The notes: a model not told the origin generated them from the letters alone. A DNA stretch of 64,000 nt from Gavia stellata (GCF_030936135.1 NC_082596.1:1-64000), one strand, 5' to 3'. Counted from the stretch's first letter, positions 1 to 35,417 are shown. Program-made: numbers and translations.

Positions 1-250
1 TCCTCACCATTGGTTCTCTCCGCCGCCCATCACGGCAAAGGAGGCGGAGGAGGAAGGGGGGCGGTGTCGCCGAGGGGGCCGCTGGGAGTTGGAGTCCCGC
101 CGCTCCCCGCCCCTCCCATTGGTCGGGCGGGGCGCGGCGGCGGGTGGGCGGGGCCGTTGCCAAGGTTACAAAGGCCGTGGCGGGCGGGGGGCGCGGTACG
201 GTGGCCGGGAGGCGGCGCGGGCCGGCGGCGCTGCCAGGGCCGGGCCCAGC
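1..250 (+). promoter_or_regulatory. DGAT1: DGAT1 CpG-rich promoter and 5' UTR
   Basis: This GC-rich, CpG-dense block lies directly upstream of the DGAT1 start codon. Two inverted CCAAT boxes (ATTGG at 9-13 and 118-122) suggest NF-Y sites; the second is flanked by GC boxes (GGGCGGGGC type) on both sides. No TATA box is visible. The layout is that of a broad housekeeping promoter. The transcription start is not determinable from sequence alone, but probably lies between about 150 and 240. The promoter may extend left of the window. Confidence 0.6.
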
Positions 251-5705
<5,455 letters not shown>

Positions 5706-6450
5706 GGCGGGGGGGCCCCGTCCCTCCTGGTGACCCCCCCCCGGCCCAGCGGGCGCACGGAACCTGGGCCTGTGCCGGTGCCAGCGCCGAGGTGCCGCCA
5801 CCGGCAGCTGCCTTCGCCTTCTGGTGTGTGTCGGGAATTAGCCGGCAGGCGTTTCTCTCCTTGTGAATTGAATGTCGGATCAATGCAATAGCCCCCACCC
5901 CGGGGTGGGCTGGGGGGGGGGACGGCCCCGGCTCTGCCCTGGGGACTCCCTGGCCAGGGCAGGAGGGAGGCAGGAGCGGAGCCTTCCCCGGCCTCCGGCT
6001 GCCCCGGCGCTGTCGGGAACCGGCCTCCGGCCCTGGCTGCCCCTCAGCCCCCAGCTTTAAGCGGCCCTCTGCGTTAAGGCACTTTAAAGGACCGTCCCTG
6101 GACTGTGACTGTCCCATCCGTCCCTCTCGCGCTCCCCCGGGGACAAGGGGGGGGGTCTCACCGCAGCCCTGCGGCCGCCGGCGGAGGCTCTGGGTGGCCC
6201 CGGCACAATCCCTGCCCCGAGCTCAGGGCCGCCGTGGCTGTGCTGGCCGCGAGCCCTGGGCCCTGCCTGCTCCGTCCCTGGGCGGCTGCCTGTGCAGGCA
6301 GCTGCCTGCAGTGCCCGCGGCCCTGCCCTCTCCTTGGAGGGGGGCGGCCGGGACCCCCCAGCCTCGCTCTGGTCTCACTCAGCCACTTTTTAACCCTTCC
6401 AGATTGTTTCTGTCAAATACCGAGTGATTAAAGTGTCTTTTTTTTTTCCA
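5706..6450 (+). other. DGAT1: DGAT1 3' UTR with ATTAAA polyadenylation signal
   Basis: No ORF is supported between the DGAT1 stop codon (5703-5705) and the CR1 element at 6590. The only good poly(A) signal variant is ATTAAA at 6427-6432, followed by a T-rich tract at about 6437-6448 that would serve as the downstream element. This gives a 3' UTR of roughly 740 nt. The assignment is by position and motif only. Confidence 0.55.
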
Positions 6451-6589
6451 AGCCTGGCCCCAGCCCTGTTCCGTGTCTGGGAAGGGGGGGGAGCAGCTGG
6501 GATGGACTGGACCTTCTCCGTGCACAAATGGGCTCGAGCACCGTGGGGCCTGAAATTCACCCCACGGGGAGCTCCTGTCCTCACCTGTC

Positions 6590-7225
6590 GTAGAGACAGA
6601 GATGGGTTTGGGGTGGAAGGGACCTTTAAAGGCCATCCAGTCCCACCCCCTGCCAGGAGCAGGGACATCTCCAACCGGACCAGGCTGCTCAGAGCCCCGT
6701 CCAACCTGACCTGGGGTGTTCCCAGGGATGGGGCACCCACCACCTCTCTGGGCAACCTGGGCCAGTGCCTCACCACCCTCAGCGTAAAACATCTCTCCCT
6801 TATATGTAGCCTCAATCTCCCCCCTTTCAGTTTAAACCCATCGCCCCTTGTCCTGTCACTGCAGGCCCTGGTGAAAAGTCTGTCCCCGTCTTTCTTCCAA
6901 GCCCCCTTTCAGTACCGAAAGGCCGCAGTAAGGTCTCCCCGGAGCCGTCTCTTCTCCAGGCTGAACAACCCCAACTCCCTCAGCCCTTCTCCGCAGCAGA
7001 GCTGTTCCAGCCCTCCCACCATTCTCGTGTCCCTCCTCCGGCCCCGCTCCGTGTCTGCCTTGCGCTGGGGACCCCAGAGCTGGACGCAGTGCTCCGGGGG
7101 GTCTCGCCAGAGCGGAGCAGAGGGGCAGAACCCCCTCCCTCGACCTGCTGGCCACGCTGCTCTGGATGCGGCCCAGGAGACGCTTGGCGTTGTGGGCTGC
7201 GAGCGCACGTTGCCGGCTCGTGTCC
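6590..7225 (-). mobile_element. CR1 LINE fragment (3' region, minus orientation)
   Basis: Read on +, this is the reverse complement of an avian CR1 3' end: it starts with the GGTTTGGGGTGGAAGGGACC block and runs through the characteristic TCTCTGGGCAACCTGGGCCAG and CCCTTGTCCTGTCACTGCAG stretches. It ends near 7225 in the portion encoding the C-terminal part of the reverse-transcriptase ORF, so it is 5'-truncated. It occupies the gap between the DGAT1 and CK2 poly(A) sites. A closely related copy is at 58996-59352. Confidence 0.93.
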
Positions 7226-7299
7226 GTTGCCGGCGCTCACACCCGCGCCCTCCACCCCTGCCCGCCCCGCCCGGGAAGAAGCTGCTGCTCCTGCTGTCC

Positions 7300-7710
7300 T
7301 GTTAGGGACATAGAAAATAAATTTTATTATTCATTTTAGATTTCTACACTGTAGTTGCATCACTAACCATGATCCTCATGAGAAGAATGCAGCTAACGCC
7401 GTACCCCGACACAGACACAACAGAGATCAGCCTTGGTCCATCGCCAGAGAGTGTGATATTGTTACTGCACAGAAAAAAAAAAAAAGAAAAAAAAAAAAAG
7501 GACCCTACATTTTTGCTCTTTTTTCTCCATACTCAACAGAAATAAAAATAAAACTCCAGAGCAGCCCCCCCCACACCCCATTTCTGCCTCTGGGCAGGGG
7601 CTGCCGGCGGCCGGCTGGCGCCCGTGGCTCTTGAGGGGCAGGCAGGAGGGCGGAAGGCAGGCGCGGCACCGGCCTCGGCGCTGCGGGAAGCCGGCGGTCG
7701 AGAGGTGAGT
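7300..7710 (-). other. CK2 catalytic gene 3' UTR and poly(A) signal
   Basis: This is the minus-strand 3' UTR below the CK2 stop codon at 7711-7713. TTTATT at 7323-7328 reads AATAAA on the minus strand and is the likely poly(A) signal, giving a 3' UTR of about 400 nt. An A-rich tract on + at 7471-7499 is a poly-U tract in the transcript. An AATAAA also exists on + at about 7315, so the short AT-rich patch could terminate transcription from either side. Confidence 0.55.
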
Positions 7711-21528
<13,818 letters not shown>

Positions 21529-21563
21529 GCTTCCACGGCCAGAGGCGCAGTGCCTCAATCACC
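21529..21563 (-). other. CK2 gene 5' UTR segment of first coding exon
   Basis: On the minus strand a strong acceptor (GTATTTTTAG) ends at 21564, 35 nt upstream of the ATG at 21526-21528. The coding exon therefore probably begins at 21563, and the transcript must have at least one more upstream non-coding exon. This is the same arrangement as in vertebrate CSNK2A1. Confidence 0.65.
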
Positions 21564-24500
21564 CTAAAAATACAAACACACATGAATTGGGATGAGACCA
21601 AGGCACACTTGTGAGAGAAAGAGGGAAAAGAGGGGGCGCGTGTGGGGGCTGCCGAGAGAACCCCAGCGGAGCGGGGGGCTGCAGAAAGCGAGGGCGGGCA
21701 GGAGGCAGCTTCTGACGGGCCCTCCGGCGCGGCTCAGCACCGCGGGGATCCGCCGGCAGCGCCGCAGCCCGAGCCCCTGGCCCGGCGGCAGGTCTCTGCT
21801 GGGAAGCAGGCGCTGGGGTCCGCAGAGCCGATATTTGGGCTCTCCTCCTTCGCGCCCCTTCCCAGCCCGGTCCTCTCCCCCCCAAACCGCTCTGCCCGCG
21901 CTGGAGGCCGATGAAGCCAAGGGTAGAAACCTCCCTCTGCTCTCCAGCTCCGAACGGCCCCGCAGCAGTCAGGAGCGAGCACCACCAGCTCCTCCCCGAA
22001 GCTGCTGGCCGTGGCCTGAGCCTGCTTCCCCAACGGGAGGAAAATGGTACAACAGAGAGGCCAACAGAAAACGATGGCACTGCCAAGACGGGGCCAAACT
22101 CCACGGAGCCGGGGGGGACAAGCACGGAGAAAGCAGGCCCGTCCGGGACGGGGAAGGGAGCTCTGCCCGCCGGAAGGCTGCACAGACCCAAAACACAGCG
22201 CCTGCTTTCCCAAAGGAGCAGCCCACGGAGGTACGGGGGTCGAGCTCACGGCTGACTGCGCAGCTCCAGCGCTCCTCCCCGGAGATGGCCAGCCGGGCTC
22301 TCAACGCGCCGCAGGGAATCGCCCCACGTTCACCTCATCTCCGCGCAGCAACGGCATCGGCTCAACTCCTTCCACCGGACCTCTGCCTGGGCGCCCGGCG
22401 GGGACGGAGGCAGCTCTCGGCGCCGAGCCCGAGCAGAGGTTAGAGCCGGCCCTGGCAAAGGCCAGGGAGCTCCGTGCCAAACCCTGTCACCTCCCCAAGG
22501 ACACGGGGGACAGAGCTCTTCCGTCCCCTGACAACCCGGGACGACGCGAGCCACACGGACCCGGCAGCGAGACCCCGACCCACTACACCAGCAGCTCTCC
22601 AGGAGCCCACCGGCCCCGGTGAGACCGCACGCTCTCCCCTCGCTGGCAGTCCCTCCGGTACGAGCCAGAGCCCTCCAGGCGCAACCGCGCGGCGAAATGT
22701 GCCGCGTCAGCCGGCTGGGCCGCGGAGGAGAGGGCCACGAATCCCGCTGCGAGCCAGCCCAGCTGCTCTCCCTCCTCCGGGCAGCACTCAGGGAAAGGGG
22801 ATGCGCAGCCATGGAAGAAACGTTTCAGCTGAACAACACCATCCGGGAAACACGGGCAGGTGCCAAAACGCCGGCTCCCCTCCAAAGGAGGGCAAGACGC
22901 GGTGCTGAGCTGGCAGACACCCGGCAGTCGGGACCGTGGGCTCAGGAGGGATGCTCTTGCCTCCCTCGGCAGCGGGAAACCAGCTTTACAGTCGGTCTTT
23001 TACCCAAAATAGAAAATATTCCGACACAGCAGCCCGGGCTCTGCTCCTGCCGTAGCAAAGCCATCTGCAAGCCACGGCACAGCACGGTCGGTGAGTCTAC
23101 AAATTAATAGGAGCTCCGGCCAGCAAGGAGCACCGAGCATTTAGACGGCCCTTGTGCATTTTTAATATCCTACGCGAGGGTTAATAAGCATCTTGAAAGG
23201 TAGATGCTGGCCGGCTGGTACCGCGCCAGGAGGCTGCCTTCGAGCAGAGCTGGGGCTCGGACGAACAGGATCCGGCCCCTCCGCTGCCGCAGAGGCTGCT
23301 GTCCTCCACTGCCCGACCCGAGAGGGGAGGGAGCGGAGCTCACGAACCCAGGGAAGAAAGGAGTTTTCTGGCAGGTGAATGGGTTCCACCAGCCCAGGCA
23401 GGACCCTGCGGCCCGGAGCAGGGTTTGGGGAGGGTGGGGAGGAGTAAAAACCACTCAGAAACGGAAAATAGAAAAAAAAACCTCCCACCAGGTCCCATCT
23501 GCAACTGCTCAGGGAAACGGCGTGCGCGCCGATCCTGGCAGCGCAGCGAAGACGTTCTGCTCAGCAAAGGGCAAAAAGAAAGTCGTTCGGAGGTAGAAAG
23601 AATATCCTGCCGTTCTGCGCGCGGCGGGGTGCTCCCCGCATCCAGCAAACGCCCCAGGAAAGGCTCGGCAGGAAGAGCACGTGCTCCGAAGAAACCAGGA
23701 GAGCAGGGGACCAGGGAGAAGGAAGAGCCAAGGCCACCGACTTCAAAGAGAACGCGCCAGGGCACGCAGGCAGCGTCAGCCGGCGGACGCGGCGTTCCCA
23801 TTTATCCTCCCGCAGCGCGGCGAGGGAGATGAGCCAGCACGGAGAAGCCAGCGCGAGGGGAGGCGGCACTCCCAAGGCCGACAGCGGGCAGGATCAGGCC
23901 CGCCTGCAAGGCCAACTCCGGCAGAGAGGAGACGTTTCCGCTGCGGCATTGCTGGCATTGTGGATAGGGGTGAAAAGTGCTGACGGGGAGAAGAGAACGA
24001 CCGCAGAGAGATTAGAGAGGGAGAAAAAATAGCAGGAACCTTCCCCGGGGCACGAGGCAGCGGCCGAGGACACGGCCACACCGCCGCAGGCTCGGCACGA
24101 CCCTCTGCTCCACGCAGGGGAAACCCACCCGCGACGCATGGGGAGCAATCACACGGGCAGCTAACGAGCCTCGGCTCGGCGGGCTGCGGTCATCCCACCG
24201 TCCCAGGGCAGGAGGAGGCTCCACGGGGAGCGCTTCCCTGCTCCGATCCACTGCGACGTCGCTTACGTGCCGGCACCGTGGATCTCCCCTCCGGCCAAAG
24301 CAGGCTCGCTCCTCGCGGCACGTTCTCCGGCACCTGAGGCTTTCACACGTGAGGCTGGCGAAATAAGCCAGGAATCCTGTCATCCTGCCCCACTTTTCAA
24401 ATATTTTTAACCTGAAGAGCTCGGGGAAAAAAGCCAACCTCTCTGTTCTGTGCTAATTTCAGAGGGTTTTTTCCCCTCTGAAGGCTTTAATGGAAGCGAC

Positions 24501-26555
24501 GCGCTCTCAGGCAGCTTTCAGCTCCGTGCATGCCGGGTCTCGGAGACGTCAACCACCGTCAGGGGCTTCTCGGGCTTCCCGCGCTTACCGCTTTTTAACT
24601 CAAAACCACCGGCAGCAGCTCGCCGGCTCCCCGTGCTTCCGCAGCACGAGTTTGCCGCCCGCTCCCCTCCTCAGGCAGCAATCTGTTGAGGATTTTTAAA
24701 CTAAAAGAACAAAGGTAAGTGGGGCGCAGCGTTTGGTCTCTCTTTAAAAGAGCGACGTCCTTCATCTTTTTTGGTAGCGCTCAGCGCCATCCCTCCTTCC
24801 CGAGGCAGCGCGAACGGAACGTACGGAGCGCGATCGGAGAGGCGTTGAGATGGAAGGAGCCGGCGCGCCTCCCGACGTTGGTTAAACTGCCCTCTGACGA
24901 AAGGCGGGCAGAGCGGGCAGCACCCCTGCCTGGGCAGACCCCTGCCCCTCAGCACAGACACGGCCGCCCCTCTGAATCCCTCAGGAAAAGGGGGCTGAGG
25001 GTCACCACGTCCCCCCCGTGCCGCCGCAACACCGCATCCAGTGACGCGGCTCAGAAACAGACCCGGGCGGAGGAAACCCCGCGCTGCCCGTGGCGGTCCC
25101 ACGGGCCACCAGCATCCCACCCACGACGCTCGCTCCCAAGAGGAGCCCCAGCACGGCTTCGCAGCCCCCGGCGAGAAGCCCGTACCCCCAGACGAGGCCA
25201 AGGCCACCATCATCCTCCCCAGGAAGCCAGAAGCGGCCCCGGGATGCGGTGGCTGGAGTCCTGGGGCCTCCGGCTACTCCGCACCGGGACGGCACCGGTC
25301 CCCTCTGCCTGCTCCGAACTCCCTGTGGTCCCCGGTTGGTGGGACACCGACTCGTCTCCCCCCAAACCCCTTCCACACACGCTCTGCAAAGGGGAAGCGG
25401 AGCAGCCCGAAATGCAGCAGCTCTCCCTCGTGCCCGGGAGGGTGACGCCACAACCCCGTCCCTCCGGACAGCCCCTCCAGGGCCGGGAGAAGCTCGGATC
25501 CCACGCCGGCTCCCCGACACGAGCTGGGGCAAACCGGTGACCTTTCAGGCAGGAGGAGCAGTCAGCAGGAAGCCGGGGACAGGCGGGCACGGCCTTGGGA
25601 ACACGCTCCAACCTCTCTCCCGGTTGGGAAATGCCGCCTGCCCTGTCCCACGGCACACCACCGCCCTCCAGCTGGCCCTGGCCGACCGTCCATCCGTGGT
25701 CGGGGGAACCGGCACGGCCCTCGCCGAGAGCGCTGCCCTAAAACCCTCCCTGAGCTCGTCTCCCCTGCCAGGCAGGGTCTCTCCAAATCCCTATTTGCCG
25801 GGCTTTTCCCGCTGGTCAGACCGCCGGCTCTCTTCGGCCAGGACAGCGCCTTTGGGGCTCTGGGAAAAGCTCCAAGCCTTCACGGCACTAAAGAAACTCG
25901 CAGTCAACAGGACTTTGGAGAAGGCAGCAGAGAAAGGCAAGCCGAGCACGCAGACACGGAGAGCAGGAGCTTAATATCCGCCTTTCCAGCTCTGGATAAG
26001 AAACCGGAGCAGCTCACTGGCCTGAAATGACGAGGGAAGCGGCCGCGGTCGAAAACAAGAGGACAGAAGCAGCCTGGGAACCACAGCCAGGCTGGAAGCA
26101 GCTCCACATCCAACCTCAACGCCTGGATTCTCCACTCGGCTGGAAGGCAGGCTGCTCGCGGAGGGGAGGATGGGGAAAGCCCGCTGCTGCGCCCCTGCCC
26201 GGCCGGCGCCGGGACCCTCCCGCGTCCTCCCCAAAATGACGAGGGAAGCTGGGGGAGGAGGAGACCTTCCCCACAGACCGGAGAGCTCCCTCAGGAAGCG
26301 GCCGCAGCCGGAGACGCTCCCAAAAAGAGCGGCAGCTGGGGCTCGCCACCAGCTAAGGCACACAGCCGCGGCGAGGGCGGGCTAGGCGAGACCCAGCGAG
26401 GCTCGCCGTCATCTCCAGCCCCGCACGAAGCCGCAGCTCGGGGCCGGCGATGCCTAACCGTGTGGCAGAAGGCAGGCTGCAGCACCAAAACACTCCCGCG
26501 CCCCTCACTTTCGCAACCTTGGGGCTGCTCTGAAGGGAAGACATACACGGCGGCT

Positions 26556-26890
26556 ATAGAATCGTCGAATCATTGAGGTTGGAAAAGACCGTTAAGATCA
26601 CCAAGCCCAACCGTTAACCCAACACGGCCAACTCCACCGCTAAACCACGTCCCCACGCGCCACCTCTGTTAAATCCCTCCCGGGACGGTGACTCCACCAC
26701 CTCCCTGGGCAGCCCGTTCCAGCGCTTGACAACCCTTTCGGTGAAGTTTTTCCTAATATCCAGCCTGAACCTCCTCTGGCACAACTTGAGGCCGTTTCCT
26801 CTCGTCCTACCGCTTGTCACTTGGGAGAAGAGACCGACCCCCACCTCGCTACTCCTTTCAGGGAGTTGTAGACAGCGATGAGGTCTCACT
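26556..26890 (-). mobile_element. CR1 LINE 3' fragment (minus orientation)
   Basis: This begins on + with ATAGAATCGTCGAATCATTG, followed by GGTTGGAAAAGACC and CTCCCTGGGCAGCCCGTTCC, which is the reverse complement of the CR1 3' tail. It is truncated near 26890. It is in the same orientation as the CK2 gene, inside its first intron. It is closely related to the copies at 12090-12605 and 54570-54707. Confidence 0.95.
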
Positions 26891-28574
26891 CCGCAGAGCG
26901 AGGTTTGGCAACGGCCGCGAGGCGCTGTTGCAACACAAACCCTCCCGTCCCCGAAGAGCGGGAGCCGTCCGAGTTGTCGGCAGCGTTTCGGCATCACCCT
27001 GTTTCCGAAGGACTCCTCCAAAGAGCCGCGGGCAGCGGGTGCTGCTGGGGGAAAGGCTGGGAGGGAGAGCGAGCGCGGTCAGCGCCGGGCTTGGGGGAGG
27101 AGGGGAGGCAGGAAGGGGTCGATATCCTAAATTTAGTCGTCTCTGCATCACACAGCAAGTTTCAAGGTGGCCGGAATAAGCAGGGAGATTTCAGAGGAGG
27201 AATCGGCTAAAAGCCGTGACGACGGCACCTTCTGCCCCATCAGCATCTCCCGCGGCCAGCCGGGAACGCCGGTGAGACCACAGACCCACGGCGCGGCACC
27301 TGTCAGGGCACCTTCCAGCACACGGCGTGACCCGAGAGCCACCGAAAACACCGCGCTGGCGTGCCGCAGTCTCCCTCGCGCCGGCTTCGCTGCACTTCCT
27401 GCCACGGCGGTTCAAAGGCTTCGCTCTTCCCCCTCTGCGGCAGAGAGGGATCCCTCCCTGCGGGACGGCACCCGGTTTCACAGCTCACCGCAAACCAAGA
27501 CCGGCGTTTCCTAAGGGAGACGCTTTAAAAATTCATCATCGGTGTGTACCGAAGGGTTTGGGATCCCGGTACGGCAGGCGCCAGCCAGAGAATTCAGGGG
27601 CTTCGACGTTATGCGGCTCCCGGGCTGGGGACCGGACCCCGACACGGCTGGAGAAGGAGGGATTAATTAGTAGAAGAAAAAAACTCGCGGAGCGTGGACA
27701 GAAACGGGCTTTTCGTCTATACGGTTAACGAAGGCCTTAAGCAAAGTTCGTTAGAGTCTTCCCACTCTTTCCCGCCCTCGTCGCAGGTGAGCGGGGAGAG
27801 CTTCGGCAGAAACCGCAGCTCCCCCCTGCGCTCCCCGGGAATTACGGCTGCGTTTTGCTAACGGGTCAGCGACCGACTGCGCCGGGAAGGGCCCGAGTGG
27901 TCCCCAAAAGCGAGGTGCTGCCCCCGCCCCCCCCGCCGGAGAGCAGAATTGTTAAAGTAAAACACGAGAATCTGGGAACAAATAAAACACGGTGTTGGCT
28001 CCTGCCCTGTCCGCCCGCCCCACGGCGCTGCTGCCCTGCCCCACACCTGGTCCTGCAACCCCATGGGGCACCTCCCTGCCCCACACCTCACGCCTACAGC
28101 CCCAGGGGACACGGCCCACACCCCCCCCAGAACACGGGGCGCCTCCCTGCCCCACACCTCACCCAGGTGCACCCCTCAGGAGCGCGACCCCACAACCTTG
28201 AAGGTCGCAGGGACCCCGGGCCCGAGCAGTGGGGCAGGCCCCCCTGTGACCCGGCCCTGGCACACTCACACCCCTGCACACGCCTGGGCAGACCCAGACC
28301 CACACCCCCCCCACGGCTGGGCACACTGGAACCCCTCGGAGCGCTGCCCATGGGGTGCCCCCCCTGCGAGCCCCCCTCCCCACGCTGCCGCCTCCCCCCA
28401 ACACCCCCTGCCCCACAGACACCCAGCTCCCCCAGCCCTCAGCACCCACCCCCGGGTGTCCCGCTGATGCGCCTGTCCCCCGACACCCCCTTCCTGCACC
28501 CCTAGCGCCCACGATCCTTCCCCCCCCGCACCCCGCTGCCCCTCCTGCCTCTGGCACCCACTGCCCTGCCCCAC

Positions 28575-29130
28575 GCTCACCCTCACGCACCCACACACCC
28601 CTGTGTTCTCCCTCACGCACCCCACACACGCCCATGATCACCTTCACACGCCCCACAGGCACCCACACACCCCCGTGTTCACCCTCACACACCCCACACA
28701 CCCATGATCATCCTCACACGCCCCACAGGCACCCACACCCACCCATGGTCACCCTCACACGCCCCACAGGCGCCCACACCCACCCATGGTCACCCTCACA
28801 CACCCCACAGGCACCCACACCCCACAGGCACCCACCCCCCCCCCCCGTGTTCTCCCTCACACAGCCCACACTTCCCCACACACGCCCATGATCACCCTCA
28901 CACACCCCACACCCACCCATAGTCACCCTCACGCACCCCACAGGCACCCACACACCCCCATGTTCACCCTCACACACCCCACACACCCCCACATCCAACC
29001 ACGCTCACCCTCATGCACCCCACAGGCACCCACACCCACCCATGGTCACCTTCACACACCCCACAGGCACCCACACACCCCACACAACCCACAATCACCC
29101 TCACACCCCCACAGGCACCCACACTCGCCC
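28575..29130 (+). repeat. Minisatellite A, about 41-45 nt unit (CACCC-rich)
   Basis: This is a tandem array of variants of a unit built from CACACCCACCCATGGTCACC and CTCACACACCCCACAGGCAC. It is almost pure A/C on +, with regular ATGGTCACC or ATGATCACC landmarks. Units vary in length by loss or gain of CACC blocks. It lies in the CK2 first intron and lacks stop codons in several frames, creating spurious long ORFs. Confidence 0.85.
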
Positions 29131-29144
29131 CCCCCCCCCCATGA

Positions 29145-32815
<3,671 letters not shown>

Positions 32816-32819
32816 GTCC

Positions 32820-33520
32820 CCATCCTCAACCCCACCTCCCCTTCCCCATCCCTGTCCCCATGTCACCATCCCCATTCTTGTCCCCATCCCCATGTCACCA
32901 CCCCCACCCCGTCCCCATCCCTGTCCCCATGTCACCATCCCCATCCCTGTCCCCATCCCTGTCCCCATGTCACCATCCCCATCCCTGTCCCCATGTCACC
33001 ACCCCTGTCCCCATCCCTGTCCCCATGTCACCATCCCCATCCCTGTCCCCATGTCACCACCCCTGTCCCCATCCCTGTCCCCATGTCACCATCCCCATCC
33101 CTGTCCCCATGTCCCCATCCCTGTCCCTGTTCCCATCCCTGTCCCCATGTCCCCATCCCCATTCTTGTCCCCATCCCTGTCCCTGTCCCCATGTCCCCAT
33201 CCCCATTCTTGTCCCCATCCCTGTCCCCATGTCACCATACCCATCCCTGTCCCCATGTCACCATCTCCATTCTTGTCCCCATGTCCCCATCCCCATCCCT
33301 GTCCCCATGTCCCCATCCCCGTCCCCATGTCCCCATCCCCATTCTTGTCCCCATCCCCATGTCACCACCCCCACCCCTGTCCCCATCCCTGTCCCCACGT
33401 CCCCATCCCCGCCCCTGTCCCCATCCCTGTCACCATGTCTCCACCCCTGTCCCCATCCCTGTCCCCATGTCCCCATGTCACCACCCCTGTCCCCATCCCT
33501 GTCCCCACGTCCCCACTGGA
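32820..33520 (+). repeat. Minisatellite D, CCCCATCCCTGTCCCCATGT-type array
   Basis: This is about 700 nt of six-base modules (CCCCAT, CCCTGT, CACCAT) combined into units of 24-42 nt such as CCATCCCTGTCCCCATGTCA. The + strand is G-poor. It follows minisatellite C with only a few bases between them. No gene is present. Confidence 0.9.
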
Positions 33521-33777
33521 ATCCCCCCCAGTGGGGACCCCCCCAGCACCGAGACCCCCCCCCGGCTGTTGGACCCAAAGGGGGGGACAGGAGACCCCGG
33601 GGGGAGGCAGAGCACACCCCAAAGAGGGGACCCAGCCAGGGGACCGGGGTGTCACCGGCACGGCCCCGCTGTGCCGGGGGGGGGGCTGCCACCGCTGGCT
33701 GCCCCGGGGGGGTCTGGACGTGTCCCCCCCCCGGGTCAGGATCCGGCTGCTTTGATCCCCGAGGCGCAGCGCGGGCG

Positions 33778-33816
33778 AACAAAGGTGCATTGAGCCCCGG
33801 GCAAAGGGCCCTTGTC
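33778..33816 (+). promoter_or_regulatory. Paired SOX-like palindromes, module 1
   Basis: The sequence AACAAAG-N3-CATTGAG at 33778-33794 is a head-to-head pair of SOX HMG-box half-sites. It is followed by a second near-palindrome, GCAAAGGGCCCTTGTC (33801-33816). The same two-part arrangement recurs at 35418-35462. It lies in a non-repeat island between minisatellites D and E, about 5 kb upstream of the small secreted-protein gene. SoxE proteins bind such inverted pairs as dimers; binding here is inference. Confidence 0.4.
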
Positions 33817-34009
33817 CGCCCCGGGGGCCGGGGCAGCCGTGTCCCCCCACCCGGTGGTACCGGGGACCCGCTCTGCCGGCACCCCGGCACCTGCCGTGGC
33901 CTGGGTCTGGTGGCACCCATGCAGCCGGGCCCAGCCATGGGTGCCCCGGGAGCCCATCGCCCACGGCGGGCTGGGGGGAATGGTTCTGGGCATCCGGGCG
34001 GGTGGGCTC

Positions 34010-34985
34010 TGCCGGGTCACCGGGACTGTGCCGGATCACCGGGGCTGTGCTGGCTCACTGGGGCTCTGCTGGCTTACCAGGGCTGTGCTGGATCACCGGG
34101 ACTGTGCTGGATCACCGGGGCTGTGCCAGCTCACCAGGGCTGTGGTGGCTCACCAGGGTTGTACCAGCTCACCGGGACTGCATCAGCTCACCGGGACTGT
34201 GCCGGATCACCGGGGCTGTGCTGGCTTACCAGGGCTGTGCCGGATCACCGGGACTGTGCCAGATCACCGGGGCTGTGGTGGCTCACCAGGGTTGTACCAG
34301 CTCACCGGGACTGTGCTGGCTCACCGGGGCTGTGCCAGCTCATTGGGGCTCTGCGGGCTCACCGGGGCTGTGCCAGCTCACCAGGGCTCTGCCGGCTCAC
34401 CAGGGCTGTGCCAGATCACCGGGACTGTGCTGGCTCACCAGGGCTGTGCCAGCTCACCAGGGCTCTGCTGGCTTACCAGGGCTGTGCTGGATCACCGGGA
34501 CTGTGCCGGCTCACCGGGGCTCTGCCAGCTCACCAGGTCTGTGCCAGCTCACCGGGACTGCATCAGCTCACCAGGGCTCTGCCGGCTCACCAGGTCTGTG
34601 CCAGCTCACCGGGGCTCTGCCGGCTCACCAGGTCCACGCCAGCTCACCGGGGCCATGCCGGCTCACCAGGGCTGTGCTGGGTTACTGGGTTTAATGGCTC
34701 GCTGGGGTCATACTGGTTTACTGGGATGGTACCAGCTCACCAGGACCGTACCGGCTCACTGGGGCCGTGCCAGCTCACTGGGCGTGGACTGGCTCATTGG
34801 GACCATTTTGGCTCCCCGGGGTTTTACCGGCTCACAGGGACGGTGCCGGCTTGCCAGGACTGTGCCAGCTCACCAGGACCATACCAGCTCACTGGGACCA
34901 TACTGGCTCACCAGGGCTGTACCAGCTCACCATCACCGTACCGGCTCACCGGGGCTGTGCCAGTTCACCGGGGCCCCGCACCGGG
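34010..34985 (+). repeat. Minisatellite E, 19-nt unit
   Basis: This is about 50 tandem copies of a 19-nt unit of the type CTCACCGGGGCTGTGCCAG, with ordered variants (ATCACCGGGACTGTGCCGG, CTTACCAGGGCTGTGCTGG). Copies become more diverged after about 34680. The period is not a multiple of three, so every + frame reads the same short peptide cycle and stays open. This explains the long ORFs here. Confidence 0.93.
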
Positions 34986-35139
34986 GCGAGGGCACTGGTG
35001 CCGGGTTTGGGGGTGCGGCAGAAACCCCCGGCCAGGGCAGCTCATCCTGGGGGGACGTGGGGCCGGTGCCAGGGACGGGCGATGCCGGATGGGCAGGACG
35101 TGGCCACGCGGCTAGATTGTTCCGGCGCCCGGCGGTGGC

Positions 35140-35166
35140 ACAAAGCCGGGATAAAGGCCCATTGTG
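35140..35166 (+). promoter_or_regulatory. SOX-like half-site pair, module 2
   Basis: ACAAAG (35140-35145) and CCATTGTG (35159-35166) form an inverted pair with wider spacing; an additional ATTGTT is present at 35116-35121. It lies 280 nt from module 3, in the same 700-nt non-repeat island. It is weaker than modules 1 and 3. Confidence 0.3.
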
Positions 35167-35417
35167 CCGGCGGCAGCTGGGGCTCTGCCGTACCAGGGTG
35201 CCCCAATAAAGGGGCTGGGGTCGGCGGGACCGCGTGGCTTGATGGTTGGCAGCACCCCAGCTCCCGCGGCTGCTCCGGCGCTGCCAACCGGCACCCCGGT
35301 GGGACGGGGAATGGGCCGGGACCCCCCAGTCCCGGTGGGAGCCCCCCGGCCCCACACGCAGCCCCTGCAACCGGAGCCGGGCGCGGGCCCCCCGTCCCGC
35401 AGCCCCTTAATCCGGGG

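Noticed and set aside
6424-7305. 293-codon + frame downstream of DGAT1
   Set aside because: It lies almost wholly on the antisense strand of the CR1 fragment and encodes nothing recognisable.
33812-35209. 465-codon frame on + with a 19-residue cycle
   Set aside because: It is produced by the 19-nt minisatellite. All + frames read the same cycle, as expected for a period not divisible by three.
35205-35210. AATAAA on + as the poly(A) signal of a gene in the repeat belt
   Set aside because: No coding exons or transcript evidence upstream; the motif sits in a SOX-like half-site island and is probably chance.
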